Shown here: one piece after another, positions 11,693 to 24,619 of the stretch
Layout: each line of letters opens with the position of its first letter
Numbering within the stretch: position 1 is the stretch's first letter
From: Macrobrachium rosenbergii
Lineage: Eukaryota > Arthropoda > Malacostraca > Decapoda > Palaemonidae
Reading direction: 5' to 3'
NCBI RefSeq assembly: GCF_040412425.1
Contig: NC_089753.1
Location: forward strand, 43,210,913-43,274,912
DNA length: 64,000 nt
Notes under the pieces: generated by a model
The model's database searches: none
Told to the model about the DNA's origin: nothing
Seen by the model: the letters and a program-made list of their open reading frames with translations, nothing else
Position numbers and translations under genes: made by a program

Positions 11693-12106
11693 ACAAGTAA
11701 AAAATGCGCCGAAGTTTCTTTGGCGCAGTCGAGTTTTCTAAACAGCGTGTAATCAAGGCCACTAACAATAAGTCTATCTTTCGGTGGACTCGGTATAATG
11801 CTGTATGAGCCGCGGTCCATGAAACTTTAATCACGGACCGGTAGTGGCCTGTCATTTGTCGTTGCCAGACGCACGGTTAATTTTAATCTTAAATAAAATA
11901 AAACTACTGAGGCTAGAGGGCTGCAATCTGGTATGTTTGACGATTGGAGGGTGGATGATCGACATAGCAATTTGCAGCCCTCTAGCCTCAGCAGTTTTTA
12001 AGATCTGGGGGTGGACAGAAAAAGTGCGGATAGAAAAAAGTGTGGTCGGACAGACAAAGCCGGCACAATAGTTTTTTTTTTTTTTTTATTTTACAGAAAA
12101 CTAAAA
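11693..12106 (-). mobile_element. Hairpin MITE, family D, copy 1
   Basis: Runs from ACAAGTAAAAAATGCGCCG to ACAGAAAACTAAAA. It contains the inverted pair ACTGAGGCTAGAGGGCTGCA and its reverse complement about 60 bases apart (about 11905-12000), and the GCGCCGAAG/CTTTGGCGC hairpin near its end. No coding capacity. The superfamily is not identified. Confidence 0.85.
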
Positions 12107-12124
12107 ATTTATATTGTTTATGTT

Positions 12125-12574
12125 GAGCAGTTCTTAATTGAGAGAGAGAGAGGAGGGGGGAAGGTTAAACTTTATGGTACTCACTATTTGAAATTAGCAG
12201 AAAAACTAAATGAAATTAAGCAGAAAAGGAGAGAGAAAGGGTTTTAAAAAGGAAGATGAGAGAGAGAGAGGGGGGGGTGGATGTTTAGCTGTACAGGACT
12301 CTCTATTAGAAAGTGAGGCAGATCAGGAGAGGAAACGGATTTCAAAAGAGAGAGTGAAAAAGGTTAGCGCTCACGTGCACCGTTGCAGGAAGGAAAGGAG
12401 AGAGAGAGAATTTCGAAGACAGTGTTCCCTGTAAACCCCAAGACAAAGGTGAACAAAAATAAATTGAAAATATTGCAACAAATCCGGAGTGCTTCTCACT
12501 AAATCTGTTTGTTTATTTAAGGCTCAGCCGAATTCTTCTTGGTACTGTACTAGTTCGGTACGTGCAAAAGCAGT

Positions 12575-12620
<46 letters not shown>

Positions 12621-12680
12621 TTCTAAAATCTTTTCTCTCCATTTCTGCTTAATTTCTGTTAGTGTGCACCATAAATTTTA

Positions 12681-12690
<10 letters not shown>
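12125..12690. repeat. Foldback with (GA)n/(CT)n arms
   Basis: The left arm at about 12125-12262 (GAAATTAAGCAGAAAAGGAG, TTTATGGT) recurs inverted at about 12571-12690 (TTTCTGCTTAATTTCTGTTA). Each arm includes GA/CT runs. The right arm carries the (CT)n tract at 12572-12618. Confidence 0.7.
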
Positions 12691-12759
<69 letters not shown>

Positions 12760-12822
12760 CATATACACGTGCAGCTCGAAATAAATCTAAACTTAACACA
12801 CACACACAGAAGAGCCGAAAAT

Positions 12823-12888
<66 letters not shown>
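12686..12888. repeat. Two (CT)n tracts separated by (CA)n-bearing spacer
   Basis: (CT)n at 12686-12740 and 12823-12888, with short CA repeats between. The long ERER or LSLS frames here are artefacts. Confidence 0.93.
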
Positions 12889-12891
<3 letters not shown>

Positions 12892-12959
12892 CACGAGACT
12901 CTCGAAGAGACCACAAACCTTCACTAAGAGTTCCTCTATCACACGATCCAAGTACACAC

Positions 12960-14100
12960 ACACACACACCCACCAGCTAAAGACAGGTAGAGGAGAGATC
13001 ATCATCTGATTGCACAACTTCTTCAGCAGCATCTCCTGAGGGGGATGAGTTGGGCAACGTCGTCCCGTCATCCGATCTTATGAATGGGATTCGAACCGGA
13101 AGAGGCCGTGAAAAGACGGCGCGGACTGCGCATGCCAAGAATTCCACGGTAGCCAGCGGACGTAAATAAGAATGGCTGCTATAACCGGATACGCTGTAGG
13201 AGGGAGGAGGAGGAAGACGGGGAAAGGGAGGGGGGAGGGGAATGGATGCTTAAACCTCTTCATTCGCAAGGAAATGCTCGGCGTTCCTTTTGCAACGACA
13301 ACAAACAGACGCACATACACACACACACATGCACTCAAGATGGAGTGGTGTTCAGATAAAGAGAGAAAGATAGAGAGAGACTGAATGTGGTGTTTCTGTT
13401 TCCTTACGTATTTAAGAGACAGAGAGAAAAAAGAATAATTTTGTTTTATTTATCTCTGTGCTTCTTTTCCCTTACTTGTGCCTGTATAGGAAAGACGGAC
13501 TTATACTTTGGTACTTTTTCTTAGTGTGTGTGTGTGTGTGTGTGTGTGTCTGAGAGAGAGAGAGTCTTTAAAATCTTTATTTCCAGTTTAGGCCTACATT
13601 GGTTATTCACATTCAGTCTTACAACTTGCAGCAGCTAGATTAAGATAAAATATTTTTTGAAAAACGGAGAGAGAGAGAGAGAGAGAGAGTCAGTCAAAGG
13701 GGTGGGGAACGTTTTGACAAACGACGGGCACATACATGTCATTCTTGCGTTTGCTCCAGCTATTTGTTTGCGCACAAGAGCGTGACGTCACGGGCAAGTG
13801 ACGTAACCCCCCCCCCCTTCATACTTTGGCATCAACAGTTGAAATGGCAGAGGAATGAAGGGACGTCAACCAGCTGTCAATCTCTCTGGGTCTCTTGACA
13901 GGAGACGGGTCCACTTGTCAAACTTATACTATACACTCCCTTTTTGGCATCAGCCATTCACTGAAATACTCTTCTTATTGCCTTCTATCCCTTGTTCTTT
14001 CATTTCCCTTTTTAATCTCATCGTTGTAGTTACTCGACGATGCCTGTACTTTTGGGACGGGCCATTTTTGGCAGCAAGGTCTCTCAAGTGATTCACTTTT
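12960..14100. other. Intronic sequence with short microsatellites
   Basis: Contains (CA)n near 12955-12970, (GT)n near 13526-13549 and (GA)n at 13550-13565 and 13668-13690. No coding exon is seen. Confidence 0.55.
13550..13660 (-). repeat. Dispersed repeat, inverted partner of 14335-14440
   Basis: The reverse complement of this stretch (ATCTTAATCTAGCTG, then GAATAACCAATGTA, then GGAAATAAAGATTT, then a CT run) matches 14335-14440 over about 105 bases with scattered mismatches. The two copies face each other across about 700 bases. Confidence 0.75.
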
Positions 14101-14129
14101 GCATTGCATGGCATTCCCACACACTCAGT

Positions 14130-14332
<203 letters not shown>

Positions 14333-14334
14333 AT

Positions 14335-14424
14335 ATCGTAATCTTTTATCTTAATCTAGCTGTTGTTGTCAGTTGTAAAATTGAGTGTGAATAACCAATG
14401 TATATTGGAAATAAAGATTTGAAA

Positions 14425-14493
<69 letters not shown>
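14335..14493 (+). repeat. Dispersed repeat followed by (CT)n
   Basis: Inverted partner of 13550-13660, ending in a (CT)n tract at 14428-14493. Confidence 0.75.
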
Positions 14494-14496
<3 letters not shown>

Positions 14497-14499
14497 GTG

Positions 14500-16120
14500 T
14501 GGGTCACAATGCTGTGAATATAGGTTTTTTTTTACCTTATAGATGCACATTCGATTTTACAAAAACAAAAAAACTTCGGCGACAATGGAACTGTTCAAAG
14601 ACTTTTAAGCAAGTCGCTTCCGGTTAGGAGCCTTTGAAGTTTGCCGCCCCTCTTCACCCTCTTCCTTTGGTTGAACAAAGATTATCTGATTTATCTGACG
14701 ATGGTATCGTTCGGGATGAAGATCAATGAATGTCGCTTTTCCGTCCGATTTTTTTCATATTTATAGAAAGAGCTAATGGCCAAAGCTTCTTTGCTATGTC
14801 TAGTGACAGTTTCGTTCAGAAAGCTTATGAGTTGGTGTCTGTTTTTTGCTTTTTTTTTTTTTTTTAAAGAAAGGTTATTCGATTTACCTAGTCACGGCTT
14901 CGTTCAAGAAGTACAACACGTGTCAGTTTTTCCCTCGCATTTCTTTCAAAGTGAAGATTATCTCACTTATCAGGCGACTGTTCAAGAAGACAGACAACGC
15001 GTGTCTGTTTTACGTTCGCATACTTAAAATTGACTCACATCTGCAGGCGTTTGAAACGGAACGCCATGAAAACAAATACAGGAAATGGAAAATACAAACA
15101 CCCAGGACCGTTCAGCTGTTTAGGGGGTTTGGAGAAGACACAAAGAAAGCGTTTCATTATTAGCCTAACCGGACCCCCCCCCCCAAAAAAAAGCGTGTGG
15201 GCGCGCTCACACACACACACACACACACACAAAGAAAGAGGACAACGTGCTCAAGATAAGGTCCGCACGTAACAAAGATGAAACATCCTGACTAAAAAAA
15301 ATATATATCAGTATGAATATTTACAAAAACGCTTCAGCGAAAATCACGCCGATAAAAGTGAAAGGAATAAAGACAAATAAAGGAAATAAAAGGAATTATA
15401 TATACGAATTCTAACAACTGAAAAATACACTGGGAATATATAAACAAATCCTAACTTAAATACCAAAAATATCAGCAAAGGGAACGGTATCGAAGTAACT
15501 GACAAAAAAATGAATAAAGGAAAAATATAAAAACAGACTTGAGCAAAGAGAGTATATAACAGAGCAACTGATAAAATATAGGCAATTAATATCAAAGATT
15601 GAGAACATCCAAGAAAGCCGAACAAACCAAAACGTTATTTTTCTCTCTCGTCAACTAACTGCTATTGCAACCCAAAGCAGTCAACTGACTACTAAGTGCG
15701 TCACCAACTATTTATGTCAAAAGGGACACAGTTGGTGTGGAGAGAGAGAGAGAGTGTGTGTGTGTGTGTGTGTGTACAGAGAGAGAGAGAGATTAAAGTT
15801 CTTAAAACTCGTCATTCATTTGTTTATCTCAATTTTTATATTTTTCCATTGGGTGACCGACGGACTGGGAACCTACCTTCAGTGTTATAGGTAACAGGGA
15901 TTCTAAGACGCAATGCAAAAAATCAATAAAAAGTCTCGCGTCTCGTTCTAGGAGCATCTCTGTCGGTTGGGCAGAATCCGAAGGTTCACAACAGTCCTCC
16001 TCCTCCTCCCCCTCCCTTTCCCCTCCTCCTCCTCCTCCCTTTCACACCTTACCATACTGAAAGGCTACCTTAGAGTAAGACTCGTGATGCCATAAGGCCG
16101 AACCAGCTAGCCAATTCTTG
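14500..16120. other. Intronic sequence with no gene seen
   Basis: Short (CA)n at 15208-15231, (GT)n at 15753-15774 and CCT-rich DNA at 15998-16038 are present. No splice-bounded open frame with coding character was found. Confidence 0.55.
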
Positions 16121-16124
16121 AATT

Positions 16125-16565
16125 TCTCAAAGAAAAATTATAATTCAGTGTCATAAACAAGAATTAAAAAATAATAGGTAATAATAAAAATAATAAGTCA
16201 TTAAGAAGTCGAATTAAATAAGAACAAAAAAAGATCAGTCATTAAGAAGACGAATTAAAAAATAATTAATAATAATACAAATAATGTCATAAAGAAGACG
16301 AATTAAAAAATAATTGATAATAAAAATAGTCATAAAGAACACGAATTAAAAAAAAAGTCAATAAAAATAATAAGCCATTACGAAGACGAATCAAATAATA
16401 ATAGATAATAAAAATAATAAGTTATAAGAAAGACGAATTAAAAAATAATAGATAAAAATAATGTCATAAAGAAGACGAATTAAATAATAATAGATATAAT
16501 AAAAGTAATAAGTCATAAAGAACACGAATTAAAAATAACAGATGATAAAAATAATAAGTCCTAAG
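16125..16565. repeat. Degenerate A-rich minisatellite, about 45-bp unit
   Basis: About nine spaced copies of GAAGACGAATTAAAAAATAA or variants, each preceded by GTCATAAA or GTCATTAA. Spacing is 40-50 bases, with AAT-type filler between. Confidence 0.75.
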
Positions 16566-16727
16566 AAAATTCCATGGATGCCAGAGTCGCGATGCTTAAA
16601 AATGTTTGTAGGTTGCGTTCAACCAACACACGTTATAGATAAACGCTTTAGTGTTACCTAAGACACTGAGGCAGGGAGAGATTACTAAAACCTGGCAGGC
16701 TATTGAAGTATTCACCGAATCCTTGAT

Positions 16728-17026
16728 TTTTTAGTTTTCTGTAAAAGAAAACTATTGAGATGGCTATTTATCTGTCCGTCCGCACTTTTTCTGTCCGCCC
16801 TCAGATCTTAAAACTACTGAGGCTAGAGGGCTGCAAATTGTTATGTTGATCATCCACCCTCCAATCATCAAACACACCAAACTGCACACCGCTGTACCGT
16901 AGGTGCCAGCAACACAGGCCATCACCTGAAAGTTTCATGGGCCGCGGTGGGGAGTTTCATACAGCATTCTACGCTGTACAGAAAACTCGATTGCGCCGTA
17001 GAAACTTCTGTGCGTTCTTTACTTGT
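16728..17026 (+). mobile_element. Hairpin MITE, family D, copy 2 (internally deleted)
   Basis: Starts TTTTAGTTTTCTGTAAAAG and ends GCGTTCTTTACTTGT. The left arm of the central palindrome (GAGGCTAGAGGGCTGCAAAT) is present, but the right arm is missing, so this copy cannot form the central hairpin. Confidence 0.82.
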
Positions 17027-17029
17027 ATT

Positions 17030-17702
<673 letters not shown>

Positions 17703-18057
17703 GTTTTATATGAAAATTACACGTTTAAGTTGTTACCATCATTATTATTATATAAAAATGTAGGAAAGAAAACATATTTTTCTGTGGTCTATCAAAAGAC
17801 TGTCCTCGCTGCTGTAATAAACACTGGCAAACTCGTAAAAGAATCAACGGTTTCAAATTAAGAAACTGAATAAACAAACCTCAGGGGAAATCAGCACCTT
17901 AAGAAAACGATGCTAATCATATTTATGTGCCTCACGTTTTTACGTTAAAAAGACTGACGGTTAATTATTACACGGAGACGGTCTGAAGTCCAATTAAAAT
18001 AGTATTTGATATGTAACTTAAAGAAGCTATATATTGGAAATAATATAATAATAATAA

Positions 18058-18175
18058 TATTGTACCCATAATCATAGGAATACTAGGACTGTACCCATAA
18101 TCATAAGAATACTAGGATTGTACCCATAATCATAGGAACACTAGGATTGTACCCGTAGTCGTAGGAGCAATAGGC
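18058..18175. repeat. Minisatellite, 29-bp unit, four copies
   Basis: GTACCC recurs at 18062, 18091, 18120 and 18149, an exact 29-base spacing. The unit continues ATAATCATAGGAATACTAGG. Confidence 0.9.
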
Positions 18176-18360
18176 ACGATCACAAGATCCTGAAAAGAAA
18201 CCTGGAAAAACTAGATCCCAAAGTAGCTCCAGGACTCGTGCAGAAGAGTGTGCTACTAGAAACAGCGCACATAGTGAGAAAAGTGATGGACTCCTAAGGA
18301 GGCAGGATGCCACCCGGAACCCCACACTATAAAAACCACCCAGTCGAATAGGATGACTGT

Positions 18361-18602
18361 GATAGACGAAAAAATAAATAATAATAATAATTGTAGGATG
18401 GGGTTAAAAGCCCAGCGCCTTTATTTTACATTAGTTTTCGATTACCACAGTCATCTGTCTGCCAAGTACTTAATTCATGCCTTTACGTCAACAGAGGCAC
18501 GACGGAATCTCACGAAGTGCACCCATCTGCCCGTCCTCCCGTAAGGAATCGAACCCGGGTTTTCTTGCTTGCGAGGCGGGTATGCTACCGACGACACCAC
18601 GA
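18361..18602 (-). mobile_element. tRNA-derived SINE, family C
   Basis: On the minus strand it begins with a tRNA-like head (GTGTCGTCGGTAGCATACC as A-box region, GGGTTCGATTCC as B box). It continues with a body containing CCTCTGTTGACGTAAAGGC and ends in an (ATT)n tail at about 18371-18392. A body fragment recurs at 29.4 kb. Confidence 0.75.
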
Positions 18603-19341
18603 ATTATCATCATCATTATTATAATAATAATAACGATAATTAATAACAATGTCAAGAGTGAAATGAAGAAAATGTGTATTGTGACACTTTGTGAATTACT
18701 CTATACAAAGCATTCAGTTATGACTTATACTAAAGTCATAAATCACTCCGCACTAACCGTCTTTCCCTAGTCACAGTGACAGATCACTGCCATTAACATA
18801 CCAAGCAACAAACAAGCGAGTAATAAGTGGGATTTGTGAGAAACAATACCCTGCATTGCCAAATACCACGAGCATTATTCAGAGGAAAAGAAGGATATTG
18901 ACAGTATTGCGCAAGCACGCTTTCTGGTGAAGTGTAATATCACGGCCTAGATATAGCAACGATGAATCAGTCTCTTTTATACTGTGGAGCAAAACTCGGT
19001 GTTACGCATGTCAATTATAGCGTCGTCAAATCAGATTTATCCCCAAATAAAAAAAAAAAAAGTTGGTTACTACCTGCAAAACTTGTCGGCCTGTTTTCGT
19101 ACCGATAAATTGCATGTAAAAGGACAAAACTACGCAGTTTCAAAGCTACGGCTAGAAAGCAGAATAATGTTGCCTTGTATTGCAGATAGCTTTACGTCAC
19201 CCTCAGGCAAGGTGAGCCTACCTTGCTAGGATGGGGCTTCAGTGGCTTGTTGAAGACTATAGTCAGACTAAACAGTCAAAAGATTAGGGATCCTCCCATC
19301 GATGGATTGGGAATATTTATGCACAGACACATTTATGGACG

Positions 19342-19666
19342 TATTAAGCAGGCACCTCGTGGGGAGGTACTGCCGTCAGTGCACCTTACACGGTGCACTG
19401 TATGCATTTCTTAAGGTTCTTTGCAGCGTCCCTTCGGCCCCTAGTTGCAACCCCTTTCGTTCCTTGTACTGTACCTCCGTCCATAGTCCCTCTCTTCCAT
19501 CTTACTTCCACCCACCTCTAACAATAGCTGTGAGGTTTTCCTCCCGTTACACCTTTCAAACCTTATCACTGTCAGTTTCCGTTTCAGCGCTGAATGACCG
19601 CATAGGTGCTAGCGCTTGGCCTTTGGCCTGCATTTGATATTCCACTCCATTCCTATTAAGTAGACA
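19342..19666 (+). mobile_element. SINE-like family A, copy 4, with 13-bp target duplication
   Basis: The body is 19355-19653. It is flanked by TATTAAGCAGGCA and TATTAAGTAGACA (2 mismatches). The GTTTCATAGTGCAA part of the body is deleted. Confidence 0.85.
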
Positions 19667-20238
19667 GAACAAGATTCCGTTCTGCAGAAGCTGCAGTTGC
19701 CCCACTCTGGATAGATGGCCTTTGGTAAGTACTGGTATACACAGCTTACCGAAGCTTGCCTGCCAAAGGCCTCTGTGGGAGTCAGGAGTTTGGAAGAGGG
19801 ACAATAACAAGCATTCGACTTGATGGGATGACCAAGTTGCATTTACACCATGAGCAGTAAAGGTAAGTGCAGCTACGCAGTTAAATATTGCAACCAATAT
19901 AAAGAAAGAATTAGCTACTTATATTCAAATTTTAAACCTATGATCCTCAAATATTACGAGAAACTTGCTAGCGTGAAAACAGCGACATCCAACCACATGG
20001 GAGATTCGATAGCTTGTGCCACATCAAAAGGCATTAATATTTGCGTGGCAATCTTAATGCAACGTGAAATATGGGGAGGATATAATCGGCCAACCACACT
20101 ATTAAGACGAGAAAAAGAAGGAGAAAAACAAGAAGCTATTAGCAAGATGCGAGGTAGCGCTGCCAATGACAATATAGGAATGATCGGTGAAGGTAAATTG
20201 CTATTTATTTTGGCAGGCAAATGAACTGTATCACTATA

Positions 20239-20345
<107 letters not shown>

Positions 20346-20390
20346 GTATGTATATGTAGAATCTGCTGGTCACTTTTTACCAGATACATA

Positions 20391-20711
<321 letters not shown>

Positions 20712-21185
20712 GGTTCTTAGATTATAACAGACCTTTTCCCTTAGATATATAAAACCGAGGTAAATTTAAAAAGGGCCAACTTATAAACACCCAAGTGATT
20801 ATAAATCAAATGTCTACAGGTATGTCTTGACTTACAAAAAGGCTGAAGGAAGGAAAGAGAGAATAAAAAAAAACTGAGAATAAGGAAAAATCAGGTGGAA
20901 GAGTCCGCTCGATTCTAAAGAAAAAAGAAAAAAAATATATAAAAAAAAGTCAAAGAAACGTACCTTAATTTGAGGCAAGGGAGACGGGGTGGGGTAATTT
21001 ATGAACACTTTTATTTTATTTTTAACGAATATTTACTTAGCGGTATTTGAAGACGGTTCGCCGAGATAAAAGAAAAATGTTGCCCATTTTATCAGATACT
21101 CCACCAAATATTTTACTTTTATTATTTCTTGTTGTTCTGTTTTCCTTTCATCTAGCTATCCGTTTTTTACGGTTGAAAGTTTTTG
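20712..21185. other. Intronic sequence, nothing recognised
   Basis: A-rich, with no repeat family or coding frame. Confidence 0.5.
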
Positions 21186-21189
21186 GTTC

Positions 21190-21316
21190 TCTCTCTCTCT
21201 CTCTCTGTAATGATCTTAACCTATAAATTCGAGGACGGACAAGAAAGATTTTTCTGTCTACATTTTAGTGTTACAAGAATAAATCAACATTAATTTTTCA
21301 AACCGTCAAGAAAATA

Positions 21317-21382
<66 letters not shown>

Positions 21383-21519
21383 TAAGCCCCCTCATACAGG
21401 GGCCGACCAGAAAGATTTTTCTTCTACATTTCAGTGCTACAAGACTTAATGACCATGAAAGTTTTAAACTGTCAAGAAAAAAAATTACCATGAAAGTTTT
21501 AAACTGTCAAGAAAAAACA

Positions 21520-21568
<49 letters not shown>

Positions 21569-21915
21569 CATGATATTATAAATATCGTCTAACAGAGATT
21601 AAATTATACTGAAATATTTTCTAACATCATTTTCTTCACAGTCGAATTAACCTTAAATGCGTCTAAGAATTTATCGCTAAGCATGTTTGATTTTAGCTTG
21701 ATCAAAACTGATGAAGAAAACATTCTCACTCTCTCTCTCTCTCTCTCTGTCATAGGATTTTTGGGTGGAAGGGGGGAGGGATGCAAATCAAAATGCTGTT
21801 ATCGACGTAGGCATTAAAGTTAAACTATAAAGTAAAAGATGATGTAGACAGAAAAAATCTTTCTTCCCCGGCGTATTTAGAGCTTAAGATCATCAGAGAG
21901 AGAGAGAGAGAGATT
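21190..21915. repeat. Repeat block with inverted ends and internal CT-led duplications
   Basis: The left end (CT run, then TGATCTTAACCTATAAATTC, then AGAAAGATTTTTCTGTCTACA, about 21190-21262) recurs inverted at 21841-21915. Between them are related segments with GACCAGAAAGATTTTTC and CATGAAAGTTTTAAACTGTC (the latter twice), each followed by a (CT)n tract (21318-21379, 21522-21565, 21728-21749). Confidence 0.72.
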
Positions 21916-22330
21916 TGGAGGTGGACACCTGAGCTCAAGTATGTGAGGATGGAGACAGGTGAGGACAGTGAAGAACAGAAGAATGTAGTCTAGAAGAGGA
22001 CAGTTTAACATCATATAAATGTAACAACCACCAATCAGAATAAGAGACATAAAACTTTTATTTTATTTTATGTCGTCCTGGTCTCTCGCCATATCATGAG
22101 TCAAATCCGAAAATATTAAGAGATTCGTGGAGATCACGAACTCGACAGTCAAACGGTTTGATTATTCCCCCGTACTTTTTTCTTCAAGAATGTGGGCATC
22201 TCTGGGGTCCTCTGTATTCCCTGAGTTCAGCGAGCTGCATCTTCTACAAGGCGTATCTTGTTTCTTTTTAGAAATCAATTAACAAAACTACTTAGCAGTA
22301 CTCGATTTTTTTACTGTTGTGTTTTATCCT

Positions 22331-22674
22331 TATATTTAATTCCCGCCCCCCGTAGGAGGGGAGTGCCGTCACTGCACTTCAGCGGTGCACTGCAGGCATT
22401 ATTTAAAGTTCTTGTCAGCGTCCCTTCGGCCCCTAGTTGCAACCCCTTTTATTCCGTTTACTGTGCCTCCATTCATATTCTCTTTCTCCTTCCTTACTAT
22501 CCACCCTCTCCTAACAATTGTTTTATAGTGCAACTGCGAGGCTGCCCTCCTGTTACACCTTTCAAACCGTTCTACTCTCAATTTCCCTTCCAGCGCTGAA
22601 TGATCTCATACCCGTAGGTCCCAGCGCTTGGCCTCTGGCCTAAATTCTAGATTCCTACTCCTGTATATTTAATT
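22331..22674 (+). mobile_element. SINE-like family A, copy 5, with 11-bp target duplication
   Basis: The body is 22342-22663. It is flanked by perfect TATATTTAATT repeats at 22331-22341 and 22664-22674. It is nearly full length. Confidence 0.9.
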
Positions 22675-24067
22675 TTCCAGTCTCAGTCAGTAAACACCCT
22701 ATGACGGTGAAGGCCCAAGTAGGTTAAAATCTCTAAAAAGGACACCACCTACATATTACCTGCTGTGACGCATTTCAGCTCACAAAAATCAGTGACCTCG
22801 ATACTTGGCCTTTGAATATGTTGTTATAGCTAACTGCCATGTCTTGCATTAAAAATTACTGTGTGTAAATGAGATTAACCACTCCTCAATTCATAAGTGC
22901 TAATCAAAAACTCATTTTAATAGAAGCATCCCTAAAAAGGTAAAATTCCTAAGTCTATTTTGGAAGTAATGACCGTTTTTATGGTTTATATGATTCATCA
23001 GTGTATTTTTCTCACTCTATGCCAGATCATATATTCTTTCATAATGGCGAATTTATCTCTTGTTTTTATGCTGTCTAATCTAACTCAAATGCAAACCATA
23101 TAGTTTACCTGTTTTATTCTGGAGTCAACATATCCCCTAAGAGAGAGAGAGAGAGAAAGAGAACTACAAATTTTCTAGGAGGTAGAATTTCTCACTTCTA
23201 TTTCTGAGCAAATAAAAACAGCCAGCATTCGAAGACTTGGCTGACGTCATCCCCAAGTATTTGTTTACATTTGGTTCTCCAAAAATAAATGGAGAATCAC
23301 CTCAAGTCAAGAGACAGTTGCTAATTAAACTCTGCAGTTCGTTCCGCGCTGCAGTTGTGTTTTCTCACGGCAGGATGAGTTTTTATGTGATGAACTGCAG
23401 GTTTATCGCTTGGATTTTATCTACCAAGGAAGGGTTTATTATGTACAAATACATTTTATAAGTGGAGAGCCTAAATTTATCTTCATAATTTAGGTTTTGC
23501 TTTTGAAGATTCATTTTTGCAACGCAGACAATTTAGATTTCATCACTTGAAATTTAAGGTTTAATTTCGCAAAACTTCAGAATTGTTGCTTTGAAATGTG
23601 CCTTTATTGGTGTAACTTATCAAAGCACAAGATCTCACCTTCCAAGTTTAACATTACCTGGGCGCCCCCCCTACCACCCCCATTCCCCAACAACTAGGCC
23701 TAATATACTGAATTTATATATTGACCATGGAACGCAACAACGTTAATTTAAAAATCAATCTAACATCAATAAATCAGAATAATGGACTAAACTGAAAATA
23801 TGTATCACTTTGTTACTGACAGCAGTGCATGAAAAGAATAGTTAACCTACCCAAAGGATGTGTATACAGTAAATACACTAAAGCAACTAGGTAGCTTTCA
23901 TTTACTCCACCCTAATACCGGGTATTTGCAGTATAAAGAATAAGTAAGGTTCTCTCCATTTCCTAATCAAAGAATTTCCCCTATGTACAAACAACTATTA
24001 CCGTGTGGTACCTTCTTTAAAATGACCGTGGCCTTGAGCCATACGTCAGTAGGTAACAAGTGTCCTC

Positions 24068-24098
<31 letters not shown>

Positions 24099-24480
24099 GT
24101 AATAATAATGCAAGATCAGCCATACAGTGAATTCAGGTCATGAAGAAAACCGAATTCCCCAAGAAACATAATTAGCACCTCCTACTAAGAGAGAGAGAGA
24201 GAGAGAGAGAGCATGAATTTCAAAAGCTTACATCTAGAAGCCCTACTTGATCTTTTTGTGCAGATATCTGCAAAGCCCGAGTAATCTAACAATAAGCCTA
24301 CTGAGAAAATCTTCGACTGAGGTCGAAACTGATATATGAAATTTATTACAAATAATAATATTAATAATAATAGTTTGCTCGTTCGTATGCTACCGATTTT
24401 CTATTAACTCTCGGAATAATGAGAAACAGAAATTACAAAACTGTTACTAAGGAAAGTATTTTACAAATTCTGAATTGCAG
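22675..24480. other. Intronic sequence, no gene seen
   Basis: Contains an (AAT)n tract at 24067-24108 and (GA)n at 24188-24211. Nothing else recognised. Confidence 0.55.
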
Positions 24481-24487
24481 AAAGCAC

Positions 24488-24616
<129 letters not shown>

Positions 24617-24619
24617 CAC

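Noticed and set aside
12659..13071. Arg-Glu repeat frames on the minus strand
   Set aside because: These come from the (CT)n tracts read as (GA)n.
19556..19897. Minus-strand 113-residue frame
   Set aside because: It overlaps a family A SINE copy and has no recognisable motif.
22258..22599. 113-residue plus-strand frame, also similar frames at 3840-4076, 19302-19637 and 31158-31421
   Set aside because: These recur because they are all readings of the same SINE-like family A. The shared PSAPSCN-type words reflect repeat copies, not a gene family.
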